This document shows positions 1-8,572 of a stretch of DNA of 23,901 nt, piece after piece (the first letter of the stretch is position 1; every line of letters begins with the position of its first letter). The stretch covers positions 1 to 23,901 of the forward strand of contig CAXNAA020000240.1 in the NCBI GenBank assembly GCA_964200075.2. The letters are read 5' to 3'. The notes under the pieces were generated by a model. The model did no database searches, had not been told where the DNA came from, and saw only the letters and a program-made list of their open reading frames with translations. A program made the translations under genes and the position numbers. Source of the stretch: Sphacelaria rigidula. Taxonomy: Eukaryota > Phaeophyceae > Sphacelariales.

Positions 1-659
1 CTCTGCCCCACAGCTGACATTACAAGTCATCATCGCAGCACAGCACCACAACATCATGATCATCTGGACCATATTTCGTTGTTTTTTGTTCTTTATTCCT
101 TTTAGTGTACTATTCCTTTGAGGTCTTTCGGTGACATTATCGCGCGCTACAATCTATTCTTTTGTTTTTTTGTTGATTTTATTCTTCTTGTTTTCACTTT
201 TCATTATTCGGTTGAATTTTGTTTCTCGACGAAGTAGCGAGCGTTTTTTTTCCCATGTTGGGTGCATTTGTCCTGCGCTCACGGCTGGTTTCGTGGCGGT
301 TTGATCTGATGGAAAAGTGGAAAATCCATCAGTCTGTGTACAGTGAAACAAAAGCTTGTCAAGCCGGAGAAATGTGTAGATTGCCTGGCGGTGTAAACCT
401 GTCATACACGTGTAGAACCAAGGGTAACGACGTAGTTCTGTCTACGAAATGCCAGGAAAACTCAAGCCGGCGTTCAATCACGTTCGCGAACTATTGTATG
501 TACAGTATGTGCTGTCGTGCGAATGACCAAGCATTCGAATCTTGAAAACTTGAAAGGAGACAGGGAAAAGACAGGGGAACTTATCCGGTCAAGGACGAAT
601 GCATGGCACACTGTAGAGAAAGAAGCGTTATCCATCAGGTAATGCGCCTACGATCAAAC
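1..659. other. No supportable gene; T-rich flank
   Basis: A T-rich stretch (about 60-290) is followed by ordinary sequence. A 108-codon plus frame (219-545) is open, but it has no convincing splice sites or protein-like composition, so I do not call it. Earlier exons of the gene that starts to be visible at 1970 could lie here or left of the window. Confidence 0.4.
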
Positions 660-679
660 ATACGACGGGCGACCGTCAG

Positions 680-1036
680 TACCACGTACACGATAACTTC
701 ACGCGTTACACGACACGTCAAACACCTCCAACACTGGTGAATGTGCCGCGATATGCATAGAATGAAACGTTATATTCTAACGTGACACGTGTCAATGTCA
801 CGTTACATAATACGTGACACGTTACAATACTACGTCACATATTACGTTACATGTGACGAAACGTCACGTTAAATTTTTTCGACGTGATAAACGTCACTTT
901 CACGTTACGTTAAATTTCCAGATGGCACGTTCACGTAACGTGAAATTTTCCAAACGTGACACGCGTCACGTGTCACGTTACGTTGAATTTTATGAACGTG
1001 AGTCACGTCACGTTCACGTTCACGTGTCACGTATCC
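680..1036. repeat. ACGT-dense degenerate array
   Basis: By my count ACGT occurs 26 times between about 780 and 1034, mostly as TCACGT, AACGTGA or CACGTG. The densest part resolves into units of about 42 bp: 862-903, 934-975 and 976-1017 each begin CGT-N-ACGT and carry an AAATTT/GAATTT core, with a 30-bp partial unit between the first two. One plus frame (814-1044) stays open because 42 is a multiple of 3; I treat that frame as a by-product. Because ACGT is its own reverse complement, the array can fold on either strand. Confidence 0.75.
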
Positions 1037-1249
1037 CTCCCTGATTTTTATCATCAATACGCACAACCCTCGGGGGGAGCGATTTGAAGTTTCTGCTAGA
1101 ACTGGGAAAATGCTACGGGTGTACTTCGCTGGAAAAAAAGAATTACGTCGGCATCCCTCGGGAAGGAGAGTTTACCAGTTGGGATGGTGACAATTTTTTG
1201 AGATAGTTCGACTTGATTTTAGTCTAACCAGCGAAAATCCGAATATCTA

Positions 1250-1266
1250 TTGGGGCTTTGCCCCAA
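1250..1266. repeat. Perfect 7-bp-stem hairpin
   Basis: TTGGGGC-TTT-GCCCCAA lies inside the 1058-1520 element. The stem is perfect and the loop is 3 nt. Confidence 0.6.
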
Positions 1267-1406
1267 GCGTGCTCCTCGCGCAAGCGCAGAACTTGTTTTG
1301 GTCGAAATCGGCGCCTGGGTCGCCGATTTGAGGTCTGGCAACGCACCCTTTGCCTATGTAACACTCTACACCCCTTAGCCCGAGTGTTCTCAGTGTGCCC
1401 TCGTTG

Positions 1407-1425
1407 GGGTTAGGGTTAGGGTTAG
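1407..1425 (+). repeat. Interstitial telomere-like TTAGGG repeat
   Basis: Three near-perfect TTAGGG units, followed by a degenerating GTTAGTGTTGGTGTTA tail, lie inside the 1058-1520 element. The tract is too short to be a chromosome end and is flanked by unique DNA on both sides. Confidence 0.6.
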
Positions 1426-1570
1426 TGTTGGTGTTATAGTTTGTTCGAAGTTATAAGTTTCTGAGAAATTTCTCACCATCTCAAGTGGTAAACTGACCTC
1501 CCCTCGGGTTGTTGTGCGTACATGTGTGCAGGATATCCTGGTGCAATTTTGGCCGAAAATACCTCGAATT

Positions 1571-1610
1571 GGGCGCAGCGGAGCATTTTCCGTGTGACAC
1601 CGCTGCGCCC
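1571..1610. repeat. 11-bp perfect inverted repeat, 18-nt loop
   Basis: GGGCGCAGCGG (1571-1581) pairs with CCGCTGCGCCC (1600-1610). The right arm overlaps the 5' end of the tRNA-like module that follows. Confidence 0.65.
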
Positions 1611-1683
1611 GTTTAGTTCAAGTGATACAGGAGACTCCAGTTGAGGAGGTCACGATTTCGAATCCCGACGGACGCCTGTTTTT
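1605..1683 (+). ncRNA. tRNA-like module (possible SINE head or tRNA pseudogene)
   Basis: An A-box-like TAGTTCAAGTGA (1614-1625) and a B-box-like GATTTCGAATCC (1654-1665) are 28 bp apart, followed by TTTTT at 1679-1683, a possible Pol III stop. The 5' end GCCCGTTTAGTTCAAG resembles eukaryotic tRNA D-arm regions. A full cloverleaf does not form: the T-stem has mismatches and the anticodon stem is imperfect. I therefore favour a decayed tRNA or a tRNA-derived SINE head over a functional tRNA. Confidence 0.35.
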
Positions 1684-1898
1684 GTTCCGTCGGTAAGGTC
1701 ATACGTTATGCAGTACAATTTTTTTCATTTTTTTCTTAATTTTTGTCAAGTAACCAAAAGACGCTATTTTTGTGTATTTTTGTGCCGCGTGTGCTATACC
1801 ACAGGTGAGGGTATGTATCACCTACGGGTGATACATTTTTCAACTTCGACGGTTGCTATTGAGAGCCGTTTCGCACTGTCGAACAATCCCGCTGACCC

Positions 1899-1919
1899 GA
1901 AGATCTCGAGAAGATCTTC
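1899..1919. repeat. 8-bp-stem hairpin
   Basis: GAAGATCT-CGAGA-AGATCTTC is a perfect inverted repeat with a 5-nt loop. No function is apparent. Confidence 0.5.
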
Positions 1920-1969
1920 TCAATGATACAGACATCCGGGGGCGCTACCGGCACATTTTATGAGGAAAG

Positions 1970-2191
1970 CGAGTTACAACAAATGATCTCGCGGAGACGT
2001 TTTGCACCTTCGCCGATGGCAGCCCCCATCCCCCACGACCGCACACACTTGCGTTCACGTTTGATGCGTTTGGCGATGTTGGACTTGTGTCGGCTACCGG
2101 CAATTCAGCGCGTTCGTCTACCAGACTAAGTCAACATGATTTCACGCTTCAAACGTTTGGTTTCCAACTGCACGCGCCGAACGTCCTCTCC
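1970..2191 (+). CDS. Candidate exon 1 (internal), unknown protein
   Basis: 74 codons, phase 0 in and out. It opens after GAAAG (acceptor) with RVTTNDLAETFCTFADG and includes LAFTFDAFGDVGLVSATGN. The donor is TCC|GTGAAG, the same donor hexamer used at 5665. A stop lies just 5' of the acceptor in this frame, and the frame stays open for about 34 codons past the donor. The other plus frame here (1923-2129) is Arg/Leu-rich and looks like a shadow. Confidence 0.4.
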
Positions 2192-2321
2192 GTGAAGAAT
2201 ACATCTGTTGTGCGAGGTCGGATCAGACAGGCCTCCAAGCTTATTGTCGCCTTCGCATATCGCAACGATTTTATCAACGGCTTGAATATGTGATATCCGA
2301 GCTACTTGTCTCTGTTTTTAG

Positions 2322-2396
2322 GCCATGCTTCTCACTGAACACGTCAAAATCGTACTCCCTGTGCGAAAAGTCCCTGCTGAAACAATCAACACTACA
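2322..2396 (+). CDS. Candidate exon 2, unknown protein
   Basis: The acceptor is strong: TGTCTCTGTTTTTAG, followed by GCC ATG CTT. The peptide begins AMLLTEHVKIVLPVRKVPAE. The frame runs to a TGA about 40 nt further on. Every GT in it falls at a codon start, so any donor gives phase 0; the one chosen (ACA|GTACTC) leaves a short 48-nt intron, and earlier donors at 2351 or 2361 are alternatives. Because the exon contains an ATG just after the acceptor, it could also hold a translation start. Confidence 0.4.
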
Positions 2397-2444
2397 GTAC
2401 TCATTCACCACCCTCGGATAGTCTGCACGATTTGATTAAGCTAG

Positions 2445-2723
2445 CCCTGCCCCCAACCTCATCCTTCCCCTGCCGTGCCATCACCCCACCCCAGCTTGTG
2501 TATTGAAAGGAGGCGAGCCGAGTGCGTGTATGAGTTGAGGGCGTCGAGCAAGCCCAAGAAGCCACTAGGATGCACCTCCACTACCCCGGCATCACCTGTA
2601 GCAGCAGCAACAGCAGCTGTAGCGACAGCCGGATTGTTGAACCGTGCGAAGCGAGCACGCCCTACCGCCTCGGGCCCTAGCGAGTGCACGACACCGGCAG
2701 CGGGAGTGATTGCTCACGCCCAA
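2445..2723 (+). CDS. Candidate exon 3, Pro/Ala/Arg-rich
   Basis: Phase 0 to phase 0 if it starts after GCTAG at 2444. A better-looking acceptor (pyrimidine tract, CCCCACCCCAG at 2494) gives a shorter exon from 2495 with phase 2 entry. The shared part contains LCIERRRAECVYELRAS, then an Ala/Thr/Val run encoded by GCA/ACA/GTA repeats, then NRAKRARPTASG. The donor is CAA|GTATCT. Low complexity makes homology weak evidence here. The minus frame over the same bases (2459-2689) is also open and is the main competing reading. Confidence 0.45.
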
Positions 2724-2855
2724 GTATCTTCGGTCAAACGGTACAGTACTTGAGAATTCTATCATGTTGTACACATACACCCTGTAGATACTTTACTTCC
2801 AATATACCTCTAGTTCAGGGAGGGAGAACGTTGTCGGGTGCAGTAGTGGCAGCAG

Positions 2856-2961
2856 TTCCTGAGAAATTCAAAGTTGAGTAGTGTTTACTCGGGCTTGGTC
2901 TCGACATCAAAAGTGAACCACTGCAAGAGAAAAACGTTTGTGGCCAGCTTGGGTACTGGAG
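2856..2961 (+). CDS. Candidate exon 4, basic segment
   Basis: Phase 0 in, phase 1 out. The acceptor is a tandem CAGCAG, so a start at 2853 adds one Gln (a NAGNAG site). The peptide includes FLRNSKLSSVYSG and KVNHCKRKTFVASLGTG. The donor is GGAG|GTAACA. An alternative reading uses the acceptor TTCAG at 2818 and runs GGRTLSGAVVAAVPEKFKVE to a stop at 2881, which would end a gene here. Confidence 0.4.
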
Positions 2962-3041
2962 GTAACAGCAGTTCGACAGTATATGTATTCCTTTCTGACA
3001 AAGCAGTGGTCGTCGATAGAACCTCCATTCCTTGAATTCAG

Positions 3042-3210
3042 CCGGAAAGCAACACCACCAGGTGTGTATCCATGATAGGGTTTGCTACAGGGTCTCAAGA
3101 GTGCACGGCAGCAGTGGCGTCGTATCTTTTCTTACTGCACAGCAACTGGGCACATTCGCGGGAGGGGCGAGCCACGTCGCAATCATGCTAGAGAACAACA
3201 AGACAACGCC
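3042..3210 (+). CDS. Candidate exon 5, unknown protein
   Basis: The acceptor CCATTCCTTGAATTCAG is good; phase 1 in, phase 2 out. The peptide includes GKQHHQVCIHDRVCYRVSRV and QLGTFAGGASHVAIMLENNK. The donor is CC|GTAAAC, and without splicing the frame stops immediately (TAA), which supports a real exon end here. A shorter form starting after the pyrimidine-rich ACTGCACAG at 3142 is possible. Confidence 0.5.
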
Positions 3211-3288
3211 GTAAACGAAGCGTAACGGTCGACGGAAGTAGTATCATATATGTTACCATATTTGTCTTGCCGTGCCTATGGTGAACAG

Positions 3289-3396
3289 GTGTCCGCTCAA
3301 CCCCTCGCCAGCGACAGGGCTGTTGGGCATGCAGGAGAACGTCTTCTTATGGGACTACTTCGACTGCTTAGGCTTGCTACCCTTCGTGACCAAAAG
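3289..3396 (+). CDS. Candidate exon 6, unknown protein
   Basis: It joins exon 5 across a 78-nt intron (acceptor GTGAACAG). Peptide: CPLNPSPATGLLGMQENV, then FLWDYFDCLGLLPFVTK. Donor AAAAG|GTGCAC, phase 2. The frame remains open for about 20 more codons, so a later donor (CGTAG|GTGGCG at 3430) with the same phase is an alternative and would add RCTSCYFMTKY. Confidence 0.5.
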
Positions 3397-3525
3397 GTGC
3401 ACCAGCTGCTATTTCATGACAAAATACCGTAGGTGGCGGTTCATGCCTTCCCCGTTATAATCTGGTTCATGCGCTGACGACCGCGATTCCCTCGAGAAGT
3501 AGAACCGTGCAGTCTCCCGGAGTAG

Positions 3526-3669
3526 GATTATCGGAACACCTCGGGCGAAATGTTTCCAGAGATCCGACGTCGGCGGCATAGCGTTGACCTCAGTCACTTG
3601 GCATATCGGCTTCTCTCCGTGCAGAGTGTTCTGCTGTATGAGGAAATGCACACAAAGCGATTCGTGTGG
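3526..3669 (+). CDS. Candidate exon 7, Cys-rich segment
   Basis: Phase 2 in and out. The peptide starts IIGTPRAKCFQRSDVGG and ends in a Cys-rich stretch (PCRVFCCMRKCTQSDSC). The donor is TGTGG|GTAGAT, where the unspliced frame would stop at once. A second frame over the same bases (3526-3828, containing HSVDLSHLAYRLLSVQ) is also open for 100 codons; I prefer the Cys-rich frame because its phase fits both neighbours. Confidence 0.4.
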
Positions 3670-4086
3670 GTAGATCCTGTGCAACATAATTCGGCTACAG
3701 GAATCCGATATGTATTGGCGACGAGAGTAACTAGTTTTAGGGGGAAACGTCTTACTCTGGTATTGCATCAGAATTTCGGTGTCGAGGTCTCCTGGGGTCG
3801 TACCAGGTGGGCGATATCTTTTGGCTGATGCAGGTTCTTGTGCTGTAGCCGAAGTGCCGTCATGATGTAAGAGGGACAGCTCTTGTCCTACCCTGACTGT
3901 TCTCCTTCGTTTTTTTTTAACGCATTGGTGGGCGCCGTCGTTTGGTTGACACTCGTTCTTGCGCTGCGGGAAAAATGTTGCCTATGATATAGTGGAGTGA
4001 GTTATTGTCCCGACGAGGCAGGCGCCCTCTCACCCGGCCCCCGATGACAGCCCTGCCCTCCTATTTTTTCCTCCTCACGACTGAAG

Positions 4087-4196
4087 GTATGTCCCGGTGT
4101 TGTATCGCAAGATTGAGCACGCTTTTAACATTACTTCTCCTCCTTGCCTCGTGCACAAATCTGCATATTCCCCCTGCCCCGCCTCCGTACAGCGAG
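4087..4196 (+). CDS. Candidate exon 8, ambiguous frame
   Basis: The acceptor is strong (CTATTTTTTCCTCCTCACGACTGAAG, split here as CTATTTTTTCCTCC + TCACGACTGAAG). With one-base entry the peptide is YVPVLYRKIEHAFNITSP, then PCLVHKSAYSPCPASVQR, exiting phase 1 at GCGAG|GTTCGG. The competing frame from ATG 4089 (or 4044) is open to 4511 and starts MSRCCIARLSTLLTLLLLLA, a textbook-looking signal peptide. The two readings exclude each other and decide whether this is an internal exon or a first exon of a second, secreted protein. Confidence 0.35.
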
Positions 4197-4386
4197 GTTC
4201 GGCAGGCGATGACTGGCATAATGGCTGAAAGCAGCAAGCAGGCAGACTGTCTTGAAGGGCCGCAAAGGTTATTGTGGCCTCTAGCTGGAGGTGGGGATCT
4301 GGGTGAAGCCGGACAACGGAGGGGAAGCGGGGGCGCGGGCGGGTGGAATCCAACGGAGAGCAGTGCGACAGAGGGTGTGAGGACAG

Positions 4387-4463
4387 GCACCGACTCAACG
4401 ACGTGTCTGTTTTGGTGTGCGATTGCTCTTGGCGCTCTCGTCAGGGGTCCGCCTATGGAAAAG
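4387..4463 (+). CDS. Candidate exon 9, hydrophobic segment
   Basis: Phase 1 in (acceptor GGACAG), phase 0 out at a strong donor AAAAG|GTGAGC. Peptide: TDSTTCLFWCAIALGALVRG, then PPMEK. It lies in the same frame as the ATG 4089 reading, so the donor is shared by both models. A stronger acceptor at 4444 (GCTCTTGGCGCTCTCGTCAG) would leave only a 19-nt exon. Confidence 0.4.
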
Positions 4464-4578
4464 GTGAGCCCCCGGCCCCTCGTCATGTTTTTTTCGTGTG
4501 TGTTGTACTGACTCGATTGTCCCTAGGCGAATGATTAACGTAGAGAGGAATTATCTCCTTTCTCTGTGGCCTTCTCAG

Positions 4579-4603
4579 CGTACAGCTACGGACGTGCCCG
4601 TGG
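4579..4603 (+). CDS. Candidate 25-nt microexon 10
   Basis: It is bounded by an excellent acceptor (TCTCCTTTCTCTGTGG, then CCTTCTCAG) and an excellent donor (G|GTAAGA). It reads RTATDVPV in the chain frame, phase 0 in and phase 1 out. If it is skipped, exon 9 can still join exon 11 through a phase-0 acceptor at 5066 or 5096. Confidence 0.4.
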
Positions 4604-5108
4604 GTAAGATATACCAGGGTTGATGGATCTCCAAACATCTAACGCTCATTAGACAGGAAAGAGTGCGGAGATATTCGCGGCACCGTTTGAAACTTGATAA
4701 TGTAATTTATTTCGCCTCCATACCTATGTGTAGTACACCGGGAAGATGTTTAGTACCACCTGATGTCTGTGCAAAGCTGTTCTGCCCGTGTACGATTACC
4801 TGGCTACTCGACCATTCTACCTCGTAGTAAAAACATACAAAAGTGTATGTTGCTTCCGCAAAGTACGTGAATATGGGTCGCGCTCTTTTGCGCCGCGTTC
4901 ATTTTTTTGATAGTTGATCGTTGTCAGCTGGATACGGGCAAGGGCAACACCCTAAGTTGAAACCTCATCTGCCGGTTGATACGAAGCCGAGCTGTTAAAC
5001 GAATGCAGGCAGATATCGTACGTTGAACGTGTGTAATTGTCGTTAGCTAGGCATGCTCATACTAGATACCGTCGGCGGGAGTAAAATACCACCAGTCGGG
5101 TGATGAAG

Positions 5109-5253
5109 GCGTTGCAAACATTTTCCGGACATTTGAATGTGCTCCTGGTCTACATGCGGAGGTGGTAGCTTGTTTGCGTGGGGTGGATGCAGCTGGTTCA
5201 TGTTTCGAGGAGCTGACCCTGTCGATGCCGTGCATTGCAGCTTTGATCTCGAC
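5109..5253 (+). CDS. Candidate exon 11, Cys-containing
   Basis: Peptide: VANIFRTFECAPGLHAEVVA, then CLRGVDAAGSCFEELTLSMP, then CIAALIS. The donor ATCTCGAC|GTGAGT is strong and the unspliced frame stops at once (TGA). The acceptor chosen (GATGAAG at 5108) has no pyrimidine tract; in-frame alternatives at 5066 or 5096 would lengthen the N-terminal side by up to about 14 residues and need exon 10 to be skipped. Confidence 0.55.
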
Positions 5254-5590
5254 GTGAGTCGAAAACATCATGGCTTCCCTCCCCGTCTCTCCGCTCTGAT
5301 GTTGAGTCGCTGCTGCTGAATAATGAGAGACTGCAATGACCGACATGCCAAAGGTAGAAAGATCTGTACTAGCACAACATGCTCTTATACCATGGACCGC
5401 GTTAAGCAGTGTCGGGGAGACTAAACTCCCGGCTTCTTGCCTCCTCTGCCTTTTCCGTTGCTACGAGGCGACCGTGTTCTCTACAGTTAGTTTGTACCGC
5501 CGTCTGTTCTTCGCAATTTCTCTGTTTTTTTTTCTGAAGAAATAGTGTTCCATGTTCGGTGTTTCTGTGCTTGGCTTGAAATGTTTGTAG

Positions 5591-5664
5591 GTTAAGCGCT
5601 ATGTGCAGATGGCGCGGCGGGCACTGGCGGGTTGCTTCGACGAATGCACTCTGGGAACGGCAAG
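5591..5664 (+). CDS. Candidate exon 12, Trp/Arg-rich
   Basis: Acceptor GAAATGTTTGTAG, donor GCAAG|GTGAAG. With one-base entry it reads LSAMCRWRGGHWRVASTN, then ALWERQ, phase 1 out. A second frame, VKRYVQMARRALAGCFDE, is equally open, but its phase does not fit exon 11. Exit phase fits exon 13, 2.4 kb downstream. Confidence 0.45.
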
Positions 5665-6239
5665 GTGAAGCAAATGTGAAATGAAATGCTGGGCAGGGAG
5701 TGCCCCAAGATCCAAGTGACTTGTGTGGATCTGCGGACAAGACGGCTGAGTAGTGGGGTACATACCCGCGAAATGGGCAGCTGTGGTGTGGTTGGATGCG
5801 TAGTGAGATGTAGCGAGCGAGGTCGGTGGTCCGTGTCGTGTGTCACGGCGGTCGTGCTGGAACCAGGGCAGGCATATCATAATGTGTCACAGTGCGTGTG
5901 TATCGTGTGACCTTGTGTCCGTAGGTTAAAATGATGGGCCTTTGGCTTATCTTGTTTCGTGTCTTGCGCGGGTGTAACGTAGGAGCACCTGTTCGGTCCA
6001 AACGAGGATCTGACGTGCCTTTTCTCGTTGTACAATATACCCTTCATAGCAGTCAGGGTGTCGTTTTGCTGGTAACGCGGACCAAGTGGGTTCATGCATC
6101 GCGCACGAAACCCGCGTGTGACCCAACCATACCTAGGTCTCTAGACCTAGCTTCAGTTATCTACACGTGCTTCTACAACACCAGAATATAGTTGATATAT
6201 TATGTTCATATTTAGCCGAATATTACAAGTTCTTCGGTG

Positions 6240-6387
6240 AAGTTGTAGGCAAAATGCTCTCGAACAAAAGCGGGATACGTCGAGAACGGCACCTACGTGA
6301 GTGAATGATGACCTCTTCACTCTGTTGCGCCTTACTCAGCAAAAGTTGGAGGCAAAATGACCGTAAGAACACGATATGTCGAAAAAC
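6240..6387 (+). repeat. Degenerate direct repeat, about 103-bp spacing
   Basis: AAGTTGTAGGCAAAATG at 6240 recurs as AAGTTGGAGGCAAAATG at 6343. Similarity continues for about 45 bp, including GATACGTCGAGAAC versus GATATGTCGAAAAAC. Confidence 0.4.
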
Positions 6388-6608
6388 TAAAATAAAGTAA
6401 AAACGACCATTTATTCACTAAAGAGACAAATGCTTTTGGATACTGCCGGCTATGAACGATTCGTTTTCTCCCCAGATTGACGCACATGTACGAAACTATC
6501 CACGGAAAGTATCCGCACGAAAATGAAGGATCGATATGTTGGGTAAGTAGAGAAGAAGACACGGTGATTTATCCATGAAACGCCGTGTAGTCACACAGCA
6601 TCACGTAC

Positions 6609-6636
6609 ATATATATAGATATACATCTATATATAT
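6609..6636. repeat. 12-bp-stem AT hairpin
   Basis: ATATATATAGAT-ATAC-ATCTATATATAT is a perfect inverted repeat with a 4-nt loop. Confidence 0.7.
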
Positions 6637-7528
6637 CGAGACCCAGGTATCCAGGTTCAACTCGGATCAACCCGTAGGGATGGGCCGAGTGAATACGACG
6701 AACAGGTCTCACAGGCCGTATCCCCTGGCGTCGAGCTGACGTATGCATCGAGTCTTTGGCCTCCTTTCGTTTGTAAGCGGCGACGGCGTATCCTCTAGCG
6801 TTATAGGAAAACGGTGAAGTGAGAGATTTTCCAGGTCCTACGTTTCACGCGCGGTACGATGTATTGGATACGTTGCGCGCTTTTCCAGTTCGTTTCGTCG
6901 GGATCAATTGCGAGTTACTGAGATCGTACCCTCAGATGTTGAGCACACGGGATGTTAATGGATGACTGGATACTGCACTTATTGAATCATTGATGTAGTG
7001 GTGGACCCGGACTAACCCTGACGAGCACTGCTACTGTAGCTGCTGCGAGGCTGTCAAACCAACTGCCGAATGATGTCGATGTAAAACGTTCAAGCTTTCC
7101 TGTGTCACTTTCCCCATTTCACGTCCGGAGTTGGAGACGTGCACAGCCTACGCGTTTGGATGGTTCATCTACATTGCAACGTTCTGCCCTTGGCTTACGT
7201 GCAATGCATCTTCCTTTCTGCTCCTATTGTTTGTATTCAGGCAACGCAAACGTTCCCACGTACCTCTTTCTCTCCGTAGACTCACTCTGTTGTTGTAACC
7301 GAGTGGTTTATTCGCCCCTACGGCGTATCGCGCTTGTGCTGTTATCGCAGGGCTCACATGATGATGGCGTTCGTACATAACTTCTTGGGGGAAAAGGTCA
7401 GTGGGAAGCAATTGTGTGGCCCTGGAGTTCGATCCCTGCTGTGTTGATGGATTTCGTGCGTTCCGCATCATGTGGGGGGGTGTACTCATGATCTTGCATG
7501 ACCTAGTCATATGACCAGTGATATCACA

Positions 7529-7577
7529 TCCCTACAAAGCCGGGACCGAGCGCGCGGGGTTGTCGTCGGACCAGGCT
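7529..7577 (+). repeat. Dispersed 49-bp repeat, copy 1
   Basis: It runs from TCCCTACAAAGCCGGGA to GTCGGACCAGGCT. It matches copy 2 (7999-8047) over 49 positions with roughly ten differences. Its last 30 bases match copy 3 (9572-9601) with one difference. Confidence 0.65.
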
Positions 7578-7998
7578 CGCAGTCAATCATCGAGCGCGAA
7601 GCGCCGTGACGTGTTCGGCGGGTCGCATGAAGGGTGAAGCGCATCGTGCTAAGATGTTTTGGCCCGAAGCGTCCTGGTATCTTGCATGAGGATCACAGCG
7701 TACAATGAGTTGCTTCATTTTCTGGTATCGCCATTGCCAGAGACAGCCACGGCTTACACACAGCCTCGTGGGTGTCTCACCATTTACAAACCAAGAATTA
7801 TAGTATCATCATCCCTTTGCGCGGAGTTGAGGTTCTCCCACGCCGCACGATATGATCTAGCTCGACCATCATCCCGATTACCGCAAAAAGAATGCAAGCG
7901 CGCAAGAACAACTAGCACCCTGGGTGCCTAGCTGACGCAGTGAGTGGCGTGTTTTACAGCGCCATTGCCAACCGACACCAACACCATAGGGGGTTCCG

Positions 7999-8047
7999 TC
8001 CCTACAAATCCGGGAGGGACCACGCCGGGTTTTCGCCGAACCAGGCT
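7999..8047 (+). repeat. Dispersed 49-bp repeat, copy 2
   Basis: It runs from TCCCTACAAATCCGGGA to GCCGAACCAGGCT, in the same orientation as copies 1 and 3. It ends 49 bp before the acceptor of exon 13. Confidence 0.6.
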
Positions 8048-8096
8048 GATTCGCATCACGTGGGGATAGGTTTCCTCTTTTCCCGCTGTATACCAG

Positions 8097-8246
8097 ACGT
8101 TGTGTTTATGTCATGGTGGCGCTTTGAAAAGTCTTCACACATCGTTGTCATTAACGACGGGTGCTCCTACATGAGGTACGGAGAGAAGGAGAAACTGGGG
8201 CGCAGCTTTCTGCTTGGCTCCCCCCCAAACCCCGATTCACCAGGTG
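8097..8246 (+). CDS. Candidate exon 13, unknown protein
   Basis: Acceptor after a pyrimidine-rich tract (TTTCCTCTTTTCCCGCTG...TACCAG), donor GGTG|GTGAGC. Phase 1 in and out. Peptide: VVFMSWWRFEKSSHIVVIND, then GCSYMRYGEKEKLGRSFLLG, then SPPNPDSPG. This is one of the most protein-like stretches in the window: charged, few rare codons, and no low complexity. The frame is open further 5', but that part overlaps the dispersed repeat. Confidence 0.55.
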
Positions 8247-8435
8247 GTGAGCGCTGGTTTGCTAGTGACGGAGTGCTTCCCAAACTGCTGTGTCACGCGT
8301 AGAACTGTACTGGGGTGACCTGTTTCCCCATCTCTTCCACGGCCCTGACCGGCGCCAGAGGATCACCGGCGAAACGTTGCGGAAATGCTACACATGCGCA
8401 GAGCAGCTTGATTGTATCGTGCCGCAGGTGACGAG

Positions 8436-8572
8436 GTGACGGTGTAAATAACCCCCGGATGGTGGGCTTTCGAGATCCGCACACCGATGACAAGGGTGAG
8501 GTATTCGGGGGGAGTGATGTATTCGTACCCCGACTCAGACAACGTACCGAGTTCGACTACCGGACCACGGCG
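8436..8572 (+). CDS. Candidate exon 14, unknown protein
   Basis: Phase 1 in, phase 0 out at a strong donor (ACGGCG|GTGAGT). Peptide: DGVNNPRMVGFRDPHTDDKG, then EVFGGSDVFVPRLRQRTEFD, then YRTTA. The acceptor GACGAG at 8435 fits the phase; the stronger-looking CCGCAG eight bases upstream gives a stop in this frame. An ATG at 8459 could alternatively start a smaller gene. Confidence 0.55.

Larger units (their letters stand above)
1058..1520. mobile_element. Short TIR element (MITE-like), nested left ends
   Basis: The right end (about 1442-1520), reverse-complemented, starts TACGCACAACAACCCGAGGG. Two left ends match it: one at 1058 (TACGCACAACCCTCGGGG) matches the extreme tip, and one at 1144-1210 matches over about 65 bp, including GTTTACCA and GATGGTGA. 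The element is either 463 bp with an internal duplication or a 377-bp element nested in an older one. TA lies at both outer tips, as for Tc1/mariner-type insertion, but no longer target duplication is clear. No transposase frame is present. Confidence 0.6.
5665..8096. other. Long intron; repeats, no exon chosen
   Basis: I found no further segment that fits the phase on both sides. It contains a degenerate direct repeat (6240/6343), an AT hairpin (6609-6636), a 7-bp-stem hairpin (CTAGGTC-TCTA-GACCTAG, 6133-6150) and two copies of a 49-bp dispersed repeat (7529, 7999). Open frames at 5931-6191, 7102-7380 and 7659-7931 lack clear splice context. Confidence 0.4.

Noticed and set aside
814-1044. 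A 76-codon Arg/His/Val-rich protein
   Set aside because: It is a direct translation of the ACGT repeat, with no splice or start context.
1407-1425. A chromosome end
   Set aside because: Only three TTAGGG units, flanked by unique DNA on both sides and lying inside a TIR element.
5591-5664. Reading exon 12 as VKRYVQMARRALAGCF
   Set aside because: Attractive by eye, but its phase 0 entry does not fit the strong donor of exon 11, whereas the alternative frame fits both neighbours.
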